A DNA stretch of 64,000 nt from Siphonodentalium dalli (Eukaryota > Mollusca > Scaphopoda > Gadilida > Siphonodentaliidae), in contig CP136065.1 of assembly GCA_032622095.1 (NCBI GenBank), positions 209,540,151 through 209,604,150 on the forward strand. The letters are read 5' to 3'. Below are positions 35,014 to 47,747 of this stretch, piece by piece. The notes beneath the pieces were generated by a model that saw only the letters and a program-made list of their open reading frames with translations, made no database searches and was not told where the DNA came from. Position numbers and translations under genes: made by a program. Each line of letters opens with the position of its first letter. The first letter of the stretch is position 1.

Positions 35014-36039
35014 ACTATCGGATAGCTGCAATCTAGCTCGCATTCAGTAGTTGAGCTTGACATCCCTTGCAGGAGTTATTGTACTTACGAATGAAATGGG
35101 TTACAGTGTGCAACTTACGAACATCTATTAAATGGTTGATGTGTGGTGGGTTTTTTTTGGTGTTCAAAATCGGAACACAATCGGTAAATATTTTCCTTAC
35201 AAATTTCAGTCCTAAACATGAGTTTTTAAAGGTAACCGATTTTTGAATGTGCATTGTCAATTTCCAAAGCTCATGTACATGCGTTTATATATATTTATAA
35301 CAAATTTAATTTAACCCGCTTTGGGTTAGAGACTTGATTGGCGACGTAGGTTCCGCTTTGGGTTAGAGACTTGATTGGTGACATAGGTTCGTGGCCTTGT
35401 AACCGTGTCCACGTTGTAACCGTTTGAGGAGTGGGATGGCATGCACCCGACTGGTGGGCTCGGTGTTACGTTTATCGCGGTGGTGATGTCATCATCGTGA
35501 TCAGTGCGTAATCCAGCCAAGCATGCATGGACTTAAGTGGGGCCCGACAGCTCCTATGCGTGTATACCAGACCATTGACTTATATTCGTGGTTTATATGT
35601 TTCACAATAAATGTATGCTAAATGTAGAGGAAAGGAATAACATACACAGCGTGTTTTGGATATTCATCGTACATGAGTATAGAGAGGAAGGGAACTGAAA
35701 CAAAATCGACGGAGATCTATGGTTTCTGGAGACGGACTGCCCTACGATGTTCCTTTCCCATGTTGTTTTATATATAAAGTTGATTGAGTCGTGTATACTT
35801 GTCATGTTCTCAATGGGACTATCATTCTATCAGCATCATATACATTAACAGAACACTAAGATAATCGGGAATGTTTTATCGAATACGTTATGGATGACGT
35901 TAGGGTATAAATAAGGAGATCCGAAGTAAAATGACTATATATACGCCGTCCGCAAGAAGTTCGATAATATATTTGGGATTATGACTAACACATTGCTATA
36001 TACTCATCCCATATCATTATATTGGATACTCGAAATTCG
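35014..36039. other. Unassigned; one small tandem pair
   Basis: ctttgggttagagacttgat is present twice at about 35319-35375. The rest has only short frames with no resemblance I can support. Confidence 0.45.
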
Positions 36040-36430
36040 TCTCGATTCTGAAATAAGCAGATAATGGAGTTGCACCCGTTATCTCGTGTTATGGCGCGGG
36101 TCACAGTGAAACACATGTTAAATAGCGTACACCTGAAAAGTCGTGGGTTGGTTTATTTGTGTCATTGTCCGCACTTGATCTACTTAGAATCGCCTCATAA
36201 TAAGTCGATGATGTGACTGAAATGCTCTCATTGTCGTCACATTATCGACTCAAAATGAGGCGATTATAAACAGGTTATCTATCTAAAACAAGTTCTATTA
36301 TAAGCAGATAATGTGCGGTAATTTCTGGAGTACAGGATGAATAATCACAGGTCATGCTGTATAATCAGATAATGTGCGGGTTTTCGGGAGAACAGGCTGT
36401 CCATTCAGCTGAAAAGGGTTAAATACAAAG
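36040..36430. repeat. Family F relative, copy F2
   Basis: Shares with F1 the inner hairpin (cttagaatcgcctca ... tgaggcgatt) and the cgggttttcggga and acaggctgtccattcag blocks. It ends aaaagggttaa. Its last 50 bp resemble the receptor gene's upstream intron at 32640-32690. Confidence 0.75.
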
Positions 36431-36705
36431 TACCATAAAGTTTTATATATATATTGGGTAATCGAAATTCGTCGCGGTGAGGTTCTTTGCTATAATTATC
36501 AAAAATGTGATTCAATTCTGATGAAAAGCATGAATTGGTCAGTCATCGGTGCAATCTTACAGGTACAAAATGGATACGTCAATGCGAAGTAGTTCCGGCT
36601 CCTATTACATATATGTCTGGACACTCGTTATCAGGGGATTGTTAGTTATTCCAAGTGGATATTTTCTTTTCTTCTTCACATTATTAATATGAGTATGGTT
36701 TTAAA

Positions 36706-37050
36706 ACAACATATCCTCGCGCAAATATGCACATAGTCGACCTATAATTTGAAATAGGTACATAATTTGATTCTCGTAGTAAGCAAATAACGGACCCATA
36801 GCCGTTATTTCTTTTATCGCGCCGGCCACAGTGAAAACAAAAGAGGGTCACATGATAAGCCGTGAGCTGGCTTATTTATGTCATTGTCCGCACATAATCT
36901 GCTTAGAATCGCCTCATTATCAGTCGTTAATATGACTAAAATGCTCTCAATTTCAGCACATTATCGACTCAAAATGAGGCGATTCTAAGCAGATTATCTA
37001 CTAAAACAAATTATAAGCAGATAATGTGCGGCTTTTCGAGAGAACAGGCT
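36706..37050. repeat. Family F relative, copy F3
   Basis: Left end acaacatatcctcgcgcaaa as in F1, inner hairpin taatctgcttagaatcgcc with its complement, and ends gagagaacaggctg. No matching right terminus was seen, so it is incomplete. Confidence 0.72.
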
Positions 37051-37369
37051 GTTTAAAAAGGTTATATGTACTGATCGTTTGATTGATGGTCCCATCGGCC
37101 ATTTGCCGATTTTTGTTGTAATTGGACAACGTTGTCGCATTGAGACAGTGAGAAATAATAATATGTCATTTACATACCACAGCGGTTTCTGAGTGAACAA
37201 ATGGCCCCCGACGCACAATACTTCAATGTTAGTTCACTATTCCAGTGCTCACGATCACAAATATAAGATATTTCTGGTATTCTGGACCAGCCTACGTTCT
37301 CTCGGCAATTAAATGGTCAATAGATCTATCCACGCCTATTCATCAGTGGGAAGAGTTTACGGTTGCCAG

Positions 37370-37421
37370 GATAATAATAATAATAATAATAATTATAATA
37401 ATAATAATAATAATAATAATG
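37370..37421. repeat. (ATA)n microsatellite
   Basis: About 16 trinucleotide copies with one internal change. Confidence 0.97.
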
Positions 37422-39529
37422 ACCAGTTTTATTTAGCGATTAACCAATTCTTGCTCTAACACGCTTGGTACCAGTCATTTTTACAAGCCACCAATGAACC
37501 GGGTGCATCCATTGCAGGCTCATAAGTATGACAAGCTGACTTGTACTCGTTTAACGCATGAGTGATTCGAAGCCGACACAGTACGAGCGACCCTGCTCAA
37601 GGGTCACAACTTGGCGCGGGTTTCGAAACAGCGAGAAATCCGACAATTGCATGTCGCTGTGAAGACTCTCAATGGACTTGCGACGGGCTTGAAACCCATA
37701 TCGTTGTGTTTACAGCGAATACAAGTCCGACGTGCAAACCACTGTACAACGGAGCTCCACAATACAATGCGTCGGCAGAAACAGTTTAATTAGTTTAACG
37801 TCGCTGTATACCTATATGATACAATACACCCAAAGTGATAGCTTCTTTTCGTCTTCTTTCGTGAAAAACAGCTAGTGTTATAAGAATTTATGAATTTCCA
37901 ACATTATTCCACAATTTGAGTAAATTATTATTGACAACAAAAAGTTATTTGAAAACAGGCAATTTGACACTTTAGCGCGAATATAATAATTAAGGTGAAC
38001 AATTCATGTTCAATGCCGCAAGCGGTCGGCTCAGTCGCTGATTTAATGAAAATGTTGGCTAATAATTATTTGATTGACAGCTGTGGAAGTCCACTATGAG
38101 GACACAGAGGACAACGACCATTACATCATGATCTACTGGATATATTCATCGCAAAGGAATTCCCCTTCTCCAGTCATTAAATGATATTTGTGATTTGACA
38201 CCCCACAAGCTTCTCTGTTGTTCCACCGATTTTACACCCAAAAACTATTGTAATTTTTCAGAGAACTACGGAAATACATCTCTTGGACAAAATGATTCGC
38301 CAACTGAGTTTGTTCGTCTTCATCATATATGATCCAATATTATTGAACTATTGAGAACAATGCATACATACCAATGAGTCGCGTAAGTATCGCAGTATCT
38401 GTCCGTTGGTACGAGGTGGTCGATTCATTCAATAAAACCTAACAGCCCATATGACTAATCGATCCTATCTTCTCCTTCCTATTCGTTACTCAAATTTACC
38501 GCATTATCATTGTATCTTTATAGATGATGCTCCATCTCATCCCATAAACATTTTCAGCAACAACAACCCACAGTGTTATGAAATTCCTGTCGAATGTGAT
38601 GCTTTATTATTATTCCCATAAATTTCAATATTAACAAGAGACGTTACTGATATTTCACTAATAAGTATTTAACAGATAACTTATTCAATATAAGTGATGA
38701 GTAAGTTTGGACATCTTTTTGACTCAAATTAATTATTCTTCATATCTGAATCATTACAGACAAAATTTGCTACACCATCATTAGCTCTGTACTGCTGACT
38801 TATTTCTACCTTATGTTCAACACCCAATTAAACAATGCCATTACTCGACGTACATTGATGCATCCCACTTCGAGAAACATTTACATGAACCGAGACATCT
38901 CTGAATAAGCCTTATCACTGGTTCGGGATTTTCAAGATGGCCGGTGGTTCCATATGGCCCGATTCCTAGCATTTTACCCAACCCACCGGTAAAAGGTCAA
39001 AGTTAAGAAGTAGCATCCATTTGTAAACATTCGACAGCTGAGTGCGAGCATTTTTTATCAACATTTTATGGCTTAATTTCATTTATTCTGAGTACAACTA
39101 CGTGTTTAAGAATTATTGTGTGGCCATGTCATCTACAGAGTTAGGAATTGGTGACGATGCAGACATTCAAACGCCCTCTTTTGTCAACGAACTTCCCATA
39201 AGTTACTGATAAATAGCGAGTACTTGCGTTAAAAAAATAACTCAAAAACATACGTGATACATCCAATCCATCTACTGTACGAAACCTACGTATTGTACAT
39301 GTATGTATCCAGGGTGATTGTTTAATTAGTTCTATGAAGTTCTCGCACTTGCGATTCGGTAACGACCTGTTGCCATTTGATTTTGGTAATTCCTAGACTG
39401 GAGCCATATGCTAAAACTAGATGCTACTTGTTAACTTCGACCTCCGGAGACCAAATGGCGGATTCACCGCGAGTTAGTGATCTCACTTATTGAAATGGTA
39501 TATCGCTGTTATCGTATGACAGATGCAAC
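37422..39529. other. Unassigned 2.1 kb, no gene seen
   Basis: Looks largely single-copy within the window. The two overlapping frames at 37562-37793 are short and not recognised. If the window has undetected exons of a host gene, this and 12816-14708 are the largest places for them. Confidence 0.4.
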
Positions 39530-40085
39530 AAGTAAACCATAGTCAGAAATGGTAACGCCCTCAAGATCGTATTATTAAGCATAAATAAAATATATTCCAA
39601 CTAAAATGGACTCATTGTAAAATATGTGGACATAGATAACAACTATGTACTTCATAATATATAAATGTATGTATGTGTGTATGCAGTGTGCTTGATGATA
39701 AAAGTACGGGTTTGTGAAAAATTAAAAAAATGAGAAATCCGACACACGATACGTCGCGTATAATACATGTTGCATTGATACAGCGACAAGCACACATCGA
39801 TGCCAGAACGAGAGGCCTATAACGATCGGCAAATGTTTAACTAATCTCTTGGCGATAGTAAATTACTACGATCGGAATAATAAAGAGTCATATAAGACTT
39901 ACAGATTATTTTTTGTCATATCTTATCACAAACCAAAAATCAACATTATTGACATAACAACTACACCATTTACCGGACTCGGGGTCGCACTACAACATTT
40001 AATGCGTCCCAAAAAAAAACTATCTATAAATAAAACCCCCAGCGCCCATAGGTGTCAATAATTTCTACATTAGTATACACCCGGA
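39530..40085 (+). repeat. Dispersed repeat H, copy 2
   Basis: Same block order as 11020-11480: ccatagtcagaaatggtaac, then tcaacattattg, then ctatctataaataaaa and agtatacac. Confidence 0.65.
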
Positions 40086-40214
40086 GGCGTAACAAGCCAC
40101 CACACTCTCGCTGGGTGGGTTGGATATGAAAAAATCCAGAAAACGACTCACATAAGTCTACACGTTTGATTTATAATCCGGTGGATGGTGAAACATATAT
40201 ATTTGTTGTACTCC

Positions 40215-40426
40215 ATCCTTCCATGACGGGGGCTGCGCTCGTGCAGCATTAAGGATCCTGTGCCAGTGCATTCTCTTATATACGCGAGGCTCCCTATATA
40301 AGAGAATGCACTGGCTTACAATGTCATGGTAAATATTGTTAGGCTAATGTAGTCTCTTAAATATGCGATGCCCCATATGAGAGACTAGGTTTTCGCATCA
40401 TTTCAGGAAGCCCCATCATAGAAGGG
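40215..40426. mobile_element. Family A' MITE, short decayed copy A8
   Basis: Left part ccatgacgggggctgcgctc, right end gaaggg followed by TTAA (40427-40430). One hairpin (agtgcattctcttatatacg and complement) has a deleted centre; the second is eroded. The left TTAA is lost. Confidence 0.7.
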
Positions 40427-40430
40427 TTAA

Positions 40431-41692
40431 GGTACTGTTCGTTTGGTACAAATTATTATTAATTATAAACTACGAACATCAAAAGTATTTAAAAGATGAC
40501 AGTGTTGTGTTGTCAAGTGGAAGCGGGGAGTATTTTACTGAAATTAACCATTATAGGGGAGCACTTTGCTTGATATATTAGATGGACAAGATTGTCGATT
40601 TCATCATGTTCATTTCATCCATAAAACGTCGAACCACGCATGTCTTTCAACGAAATCGATGTGTAACATCATCGTGTAGCTTTGGTCATTGACCTAATTC
40701 ACATGTAACTGAATGTGTTTTCTGCTTTGTTACAATATATTATCCGATGCAAGTATTTACTATGTAGTCCTATAATAACAGATAACACAATACAAATTTT
40801 AAGAGCTTAAAGTACGCCCTGTGGGAGTTATTTGTTCTTGTATTATTCATGGAATAAGGACTGTTTAAATAAATTAAATGGCAAATTAAGGTTAATTTGG
40901 ATATCTATTCCCGATTATGTTATTTGCAAGCTTACCCCGAAATTTCCATATATGGCCATATTACTCTTGTCTGCGAATTTTAATTCAGAAACATTCACTC
41001 CCATTTCACACTGGTCCACGCCGGGACTGCATGACTGACTGGAGACGGAAAGCTAATTAAAAGGCGCTGAATAGATCGACGAGTCCAGACAAAGTTAGGT
41101 GACGAAAGTATATCGATCTTCGGAAATATCGGATTTTTGTTTATACGCGGTCGATGACACCGATATGTAAACATGTATGTTTTGAAGAGAGTTGTTATCA
41201 GTAAGCACAATGAAATTAAGAATTTTGCCGATGCCGGGTATGGTGATTCACCATACCTGACATCTCCAAATTTCTTATTTTTTATATCGTAAGCGCTGGC
41301 ATATCGTAATGACATTGTGGTGCTTGGGTGTGGGAGCCAGTCTAACACTTGTTCACTCTGAAGTGTTAGCCAGGTTCAGCCACAAGTATATGTAACTTGT
41401 AGCTTGTGTTACTATGGTATTTCTATGGAGTTGCACATGGAGGAAAAGTCGTGATTTTACGGCGCCTAACCTACACGATTTAGTTATCGGCTAACTCCCA
41501 GCGAAACTGGTAAATAATAATCGGTGGCGATAACAATCGGCCACAACGCGACCAGCGATCCGTTTAATTGGCTCCAATGAAATTCAGATCGCTTCGTGCA
41601 GTCGAATCTCTGCCAGCACAAGCGGTTATCAGAAGATTGGATTATTCCTCTTCGCTAAAAGTTTCGTACGATACACGTTGGACACAATAACT
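40431..41692. other. Unassigned, no gene seen
   Basis: Short frames on both strands near 40832-41348 overlap one another and match nothing recognised. Confidence 0.45.
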
Positions 41693-41696
41693 TTAA

Positions 41697-42211
41697 TTAT
41701 ACGGGCGGCGTTGGCGGTGGGTATGCTGTTAAAATATTCACCTCCCGTCAAAAACCGCCATAAACAGAAAGAATAGTAAAATATGGACATAATTTGTTCT
41801 TATACCAATCAGAAATATGGCATAAACAGTATGTTATTGTCAAATGTTTTTCCTTTGTTATGTAAACAAAAAATGTTACATAACCTGGCTTTTGTTTAGA
41901 TCCGGATATGGTAAACATAAAGAGCGTTATTTGTTACTGATTTCCTTATATGGAAATAATAAAGAGCGTTTATATAATTTGTGTGCGATTAACCAATTGA
42001 ATTGCGCTGTGTTATGTAAACAGAAGCAAAACTTCTGTAACACGAGCAGGCTCTTGTTTGCGTACAGCATCGTACGTCTTGACGACAATGTACTATTTAC
42101 GCGCTGATTATGTTTGGTATATGAACAAAAGTATATATTTTTTAATATTCCTTCTGTTGATGGCGATTTGAACAAATATGAATATTTCTGGAACGAACGC
42201 CACCCGCGCAT
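41697..42211. mobile_element. Diverged family B MITE, copy B4, TTAA-flanked
   Basis: TTAA at 41693-41696 and 42212-42215. The left part, in complement, has ggcggtttttgacgggaggtg and tttctgtttatggcgg as in B1/B2. The right part has tctgttgatggcga and gaatatttctggaac. The two ends are rough complements, so this is an older relative. Confidence 0.68.
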
Positions 42212-42240
42212 TTAAACGGTTTGAACGTTTGCGTGTAGGT

Positions 42241-42413
42241 CAAATATCCAGGTGACTTCCATTGCAATGGCAGGCCAAATGGCCAGGTGATTTCCATTGC
42301 AATGGCAGGCCAAATGGCCAGGTGACTTCCATTGCAATGGCAGTCCAAATGGCCAGGTGACTTCCATTGCAATGGCAGGCCAGATGGCCAGGTGACTTCC
42401 ATTGTCAATGGCA
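42241..42413. repeat. 35-bp minisatellite, about 5 copies
   Basis: The unit ccaggtgacttccattgcaa plus tggcaggccaaatgg carries an internal palindrome ccattgcaatgg. The frame through it is a by-product. Confidence 0.94.
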
Positions 42414-42596
42414 ACACACGTTATACGAGTTGCACGTATGTGTAGCTGAACCTGGCTATTATCTCCGGTCCACGTCGGTACGGTGTAATGTAGGCTTTGT
42501 ACCGCCGACCTGATTGGTAATCGCTAGACAATGGTTTTAACTCAACGACAACCCATTAGCCGATGTGAATAACGATCGCGACAAATATTATCATGC

Positions 42597-43113
42597 CATT
42601 AACCACAATATGTTCATTTGACACTTGTTTTCGTTACCATGCAGACAATACATTAATCCCTTACATTACTAAGAGTTAGTTATATATACTCTCGATGTCA
42701 GCGCGGCCGTGATTTAGAGTGTTGGACGCAATGTTCTCGGACAGAATAGAACGACGCGACCTTGTCGAGCTCATTCTCGACCACAGGTCCCCTGGTGCGA
42801 CAACACTGTCTTGAGTATCTACCTTAATACAAGGTTTGTATCTGTCGAACCTATATTGAGCATAGAGTTACTTGCGATAAAATTTCATCAATATCCCCTG
42901 TGCATAGCATTGTGCCATGCCATACACAGTTCTTTAGTCCATACTCGCGCCATTAATTTGGTGTATCTCCTGCATCGATACATGTAAGGTCACCAACGAA
43001 AGATATGAATATGTGCACACTTTCGAAACCCGACAAGCCCTTGAACAGATTAACATCACATTTAGCATAGTACTACTGCATAATTTATACATCTGAGGTC
43101 ACACAAACAGGAT
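42597..43113 (+). repeat. Repeat K, copy K1
   Basis: About 515 bp from accacaatatgttcatttg to ggtcacacaaacagga, closely repeated at 45297-45791. No coding assignment. It stops where duplication block I begins. Confidence 0.85.
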
Positions 43114-43594
43114 GTAAGTCGATCGTCAAGTTGTTGGAGGTTGTTGCTGTTGTTTTTTTCATTTGCCTTCCGAAATTCACGACTGAATAGACACAAATAT
43201 ATAAATGCGAATGTATGTCTCTTAAGACTCTTATAGACGTCCACATTTCTCCACCGGTTGTATATCTCTTATAGACGTCCACATTTCTCCACCGGTTGCG
43301 ATGACATTTGCCATGGATATATATCTCGACTCTCTGAGTAACATGGTCTCGGTCTGGAATCTACACGACGTCGCCTTTTCATATATAACTTCAAATCCGT
43401 CATTACCGAACATAAACAACACGATTAACGCTATCTATCTTTACCGTATCAGGACAAAAACGACTTGAATGCTCTTTATATTTGACATTATCGGGACGAA
43501 GGACGACAAGTAGGCTCTTTATATTTTAGCTTATATGACTTATCGGCACGCTCTGTGTGTAATCTATATATTCTGACGAGATGCCGCCTGAGTA

Positions 43595-43730
43595 CAGTAG
43601 TGCTCTAATTAATCGACCCCTTAACCACAGCAGAATTATGGGTAACTTTTAAGGATTTAGTCGGAAATATGGCTTGTTGCCATTCAACGGATAGCTCTCT
43701 CCGAGAGCTTTCCACTGAATGGCATTACTG
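43595..43730. mobile_element. Family E MITE, copy E1 (TA-flanked)
   Basis: Termini cagtagtgctctaa and ggcattactg, with TA on both sides (43593-43594, 43731-43732). TA targets suggest Tc1/mariner-type movement. Most of the right palindrome arm is deleted compared with E2. Confidence 0.82.
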
Positions 43731-44664
43731 TATATGATGCCAGTAATATCTATACTTCAGCTATACGTAGAGATTCATGGCATGATCTACCATCTAAGAC
43801 GAGAAGCTTATCCAAATCTCTCGACAGTAGAAGTGCTAGCAAACTTGTATATAGGTCATGTAGGAATCAAGCGAAGATAGAGATGATCGACTGGGTGTGC
43901 TTCTGGCTACATCCCAACATGCACATGACATAGAAGCTATCGAAGAAGAACAACAACGAATAAGCAATGTAACTGTTTTAATTTTAATTTTGACATATGC
44001 ACTCTACCCGTACAACGCCGGGTACATCCGCTAGTTTAACATAGTTGTATGCTCGGTACTCGCGATGTGTCCGATCGGTGATCTCATGTCGACGGAGCTT
44101 CATCAGAACATTTCGTTGTAATACGCATCTATAGTTTATTTTTGTTACTAACTGTACGCAGTGCTAAGTTGTGTATATGAAGCTGATATGGGATATATTG
44201 TGCTTGGTCTTTGAACTTGGTAATGTCATTATAGTGTTTGTTGATGAGAAACGATGGGAATCAAATTCGGCGGGCTGCCAAGTGGGAAAGTTGATTATTA
44301 AAAACGTGGCAAATTTGCATTTATATGCTGCATTAAAAATATCATCCCGTGAGATCTCTGTGACGTCAGTTAGGCAATTATTAAATATCTTCACGCGATA
44401 GTTATTTTTTGGATATATGTAAATCGATCATATCCCAAGTTTCGTGCAACCGGAACCCAATTATCTTATCGGACAAAGATGCCCGACCAAAATACGCAAA
44501 TGTAACAGTTATTTTTCCATTGATAAGGTTCACCACGCCATCGCGACAGTAGCTAACACCGTGCGACAGTATGTTCCCGCATGCGCAGAATAAAATAGTA
44601 CGCCTATAATTGGTGAGGTTTCAGCCTGTTCTCCCGCAATTAAGCTCATATAGAACTTATTTAA

Positions 44665-45065
44665 CCCTTTACCCAACAAACCGGCCAAAACCGGCCAAAT
44701 AAAGCTTCAACAGCCTAAAATATCTTCGGTCTGTCTCAATAGAACCATACAAATATGGATATCATTGGAACCGGCTCCTTGACCACATTGTGATAGTTAC
44801 AGTTATGCCCTGTGCCAATGCATTCTCTTATATATGCGAGTCGACCATAGGTCGCCTCGCATATATAAGAGAACTTGATGCATTGGCCTAAATACAAAAA
44901 ATCTTTTTTAAACACTTTTTACCATTTTTTCTTACATTCTTTAACAATTTAATAATTGTTAATGTGTTAAGCCAATGCATTCTCTTATATATGCGAGGCG
45001 ACCTATGGTCGACTCGCATATATAAGAGAATGCATTGGCACAGGACCGTTCTGTTGGGTAAAGGG
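44665..45065. mobile_element. Family A MITE, copy A6
   Basis: ccctttacccaaca terminus after TTAA (44661-44664); right end gggtaaaggg before TCAA (45066-45069), a one-base change. The first hairpin carries a short insertion (aacttga). Block II has no element at the matching place (about 56718, acttatttcaaatacg). Confidence 0.92.
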
Positions 45066-45296
45066 TCAAAACAACGAAAAAACCCATGTATAGGGATTAT
45101 TTGAATCTGAATAAGCTCTATATGAACCTAAATATGACCCGATCAATACAGTCATATATGAGCTTATTTCAATAGAAATAAGCTCATACAGGCACTATTT
45201 AATCTACTTTTTTCATCGACACGACGTACCAGATGAACGCTCTTTATATTGTGTTTTCACTGCGGCCTGCGCCATTCAACGAAATAACGGATATTA

Positions 45297-47010
45297 ACCA
45301 CAATATGTTCATTTGACACTTGTTTTCGTTATCAGACAAAACATTAATCCCTTACATTACTAAGAGTTAGTTATTTATACTCTCGATGTCAGCGCGGCCG
45401 TGATTTGTGTTGGTAGCAACTGTTCTCGGACAGAATAGAACGACGCGACCTTGTCGAGCTCATGTCTTGTCGACAGGTCCCCTGGTGCGACAACACTGCC
45501 ATGAGTACCTTATACAAGGTTTATATCTGTCGGACCTATATTGAGCATAGAGTTACTTGCGATCAAAATTCATCAATATCCCCTGTGCATAAGATCATGC
45601 CATATACACAGTTATTTAGAACATACTCGCAACATTAACTTTGTGTATCTCCTGCATCGATACATGTAAGATCACCAAAGAAAAATATGAATATGTGCAC
45701 ACTTTCGAAACCCGACAAGCCCTTGAACAGATTCTCATCAAATTTAGCATTGTACTACTGCAGAATTTATACATCTGATGTCACACAAACAGGACAACAC
45801 ACGGAGTATCGTTGTGACAAGTTGAATTATGCAGTAGTCACACCGTATTACCAATCCGGATTACCACCGGTCACGATGCGGATCACTGCCGGCTGTTTTG
45901 ACAAAAGCGTGCCACGTGGCATCATTGTAGTTGGATCATTTTCGCCCTACATTCTGTGGAAGGTGTGAATTTTTTCTCCCTTCGTATATAGGAGTAACTG
46001 GGCTAGCGGAGGACGCCGATAAATCTGATAAGTATACAATATATGTTCACTTATTCTTATATTTGTAACGCATGTTTACCATTGTGTTTCATTATTTCGA
46101 GCAGTAGCTGATATGGATGGTTCATGTTTTATTTCTTTATGCGGTATTCTCGTGGTACGAAAAGATAGACCATTTACTAAGTCATTCGCCTAATGTACAC
46201 GTTTGTATGTTCGATTTGTGGCCATCTGGGACGTTTTGAACATAGATACCCATGAAATGAACGGGTACGGATTTGTACCGGCAAATAGTGAACGGTGCCG
46301 ATCCGCATCCTGTTTTTTGGAACCCATGAGTATGGAAATCGATACTACGCGCTTAATGACAAACCATATTGCCATTTTGTACAGTTATGGACATTCTTGT
46401 ATACGCAACAGAAATAAGAGAAAATTCCATGCATTTGCATCATGTATTGTGCCAATGAAGATAAATAATGGGCCACGTGCAACTAGATCCTAGTAACATA
46501 TGCTACCTCTAAGGTTATCGTAGGCGATTATTTTATATTTTCTTGGCTTGGCCATTTTCTAATGTATGTAAGAAAGACGGCGGCAACAAACTTTGTGTGG
46601 GTTACATTCAGATATATAATATAATTAACGTTTTAGTCGACCTACCGTTACACAAATTGCCACTTTCAGCCGGTAGTGATCCGCATCGTGACCGGTGGTA
46701 ATCCGGATCGGTAATACGGTGTGGTAGTACTATGCTATATTTGATGGGAATATGTTCACGGGTTTGTCTGGTTTCTAAAGTGTGCACATATTCATATCTA
46801 TATTTGGTGCTCTTCTACGTATCGATGCGGGAGATACACCAAATTAAAGGCGTGAGTATGGTCTAAAAAACGGGGTATATGGCATTATCTTATGCACATG
46901 GGATATTGATGAATTTTGATCGTTCCGATGGATGGATATGAACCTTCTATTGGGGGTATATACTCGCGGTAGTGTTGTCGCACCAGGGGACCCGTGGTCG
47001 TGTCTTGTTA
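45297..47010. mobile_element. Fold-back element K2, about 1.7 kb
   Basis: The left arm (45472-45893) and right arm (46665-47005) are imperfect complements: caggtcccctggtgcgaca pairs with tgtcgcaccaggggacc, and ccggattaccaccggtcacg with cgtgaccggtggtaatccgg. The left outer part equals K1. The loop (45900-46660) has a 96-codon plus-strand frame at 46203-46493 of no recognised family. No target duplication was found. Confidence 0.78.
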
Positions 47011-47747
47011 CACCACAATTAGGCGCGCCAGTGGGAAATACGTCGGTGTTTATATCAAATGTCGTAAATATTTCATACTGAGTGACGTCGTAATTAGATC
47101 CCCTACTCTCACTGTCTACGAGTAAATGACTTTAGTTAACCGGGTTGTAACTTTGTAGCAACAGAAAACGTGAGCAGACGTCTCATCGGAACAGCGACAT
47201 AACACATTTCAAGGTTGGTTGCTGTTTCATTTGCTAAAGGTTCGTGAACGCCCTAAAATAATTAGACCACGATGTCGACAACAGGAACACGAACAGTATG
47301 TTGTCTACTGAAACCATACATACATGTTTTCTCTTAAAGGCCCACTTAATTTTCGAGTCGCCGATTTTTTTTTTTTGGTGACTTGATATACGGTTTTAAT
47401 AACAAGCTATGCCATAAAATTTGATTAAAATACTATATTTCATCACTATTTGAAACATCTGTGTCTCAAAAGATGCCCACAGAGAAATAGAAAACTGCTG
47501 AAATAATTTAAAGACTTCCCCCTGTGACACCCAGAATGCAACAGAACTCAAACTTTTTTCAATGGAATGGGAAGAACACTATATTTATTATATAGAGTTA
47601 TTCCCCCTGCATTGAAAATAATACTGATTTTTACTCCAATCTTGATGACAAAACGTGTTGGCAACTCAACAAAAACAACATGTCTACAGTTTATTACACC
47701 GGATAAGTTTGACAATACACTGTTTTGGAGGTTCCTCTTGCAATTGG

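Larger units (their letters stand above)
43115..45290 (+). repeat. Segmental duplication block I
   Basis: Starts gtcgatcgtcaagttgttgg and matches block II at 52862-54490 and 56020-56950 in order and orientation. It contains MITE E1 and MITE A6 but lacks the C2 element and the 237-bp element found in block II. It also lacks about 1.5 kb present there between 54500 and 56010. Confidence 0.88.

Noticed and set aside
45687-45968. 93-codon frame as a gene
   Set aside because: It lies in the arm of fold-back element K2, and the same sequence in K1 is not open across the equivalent region.
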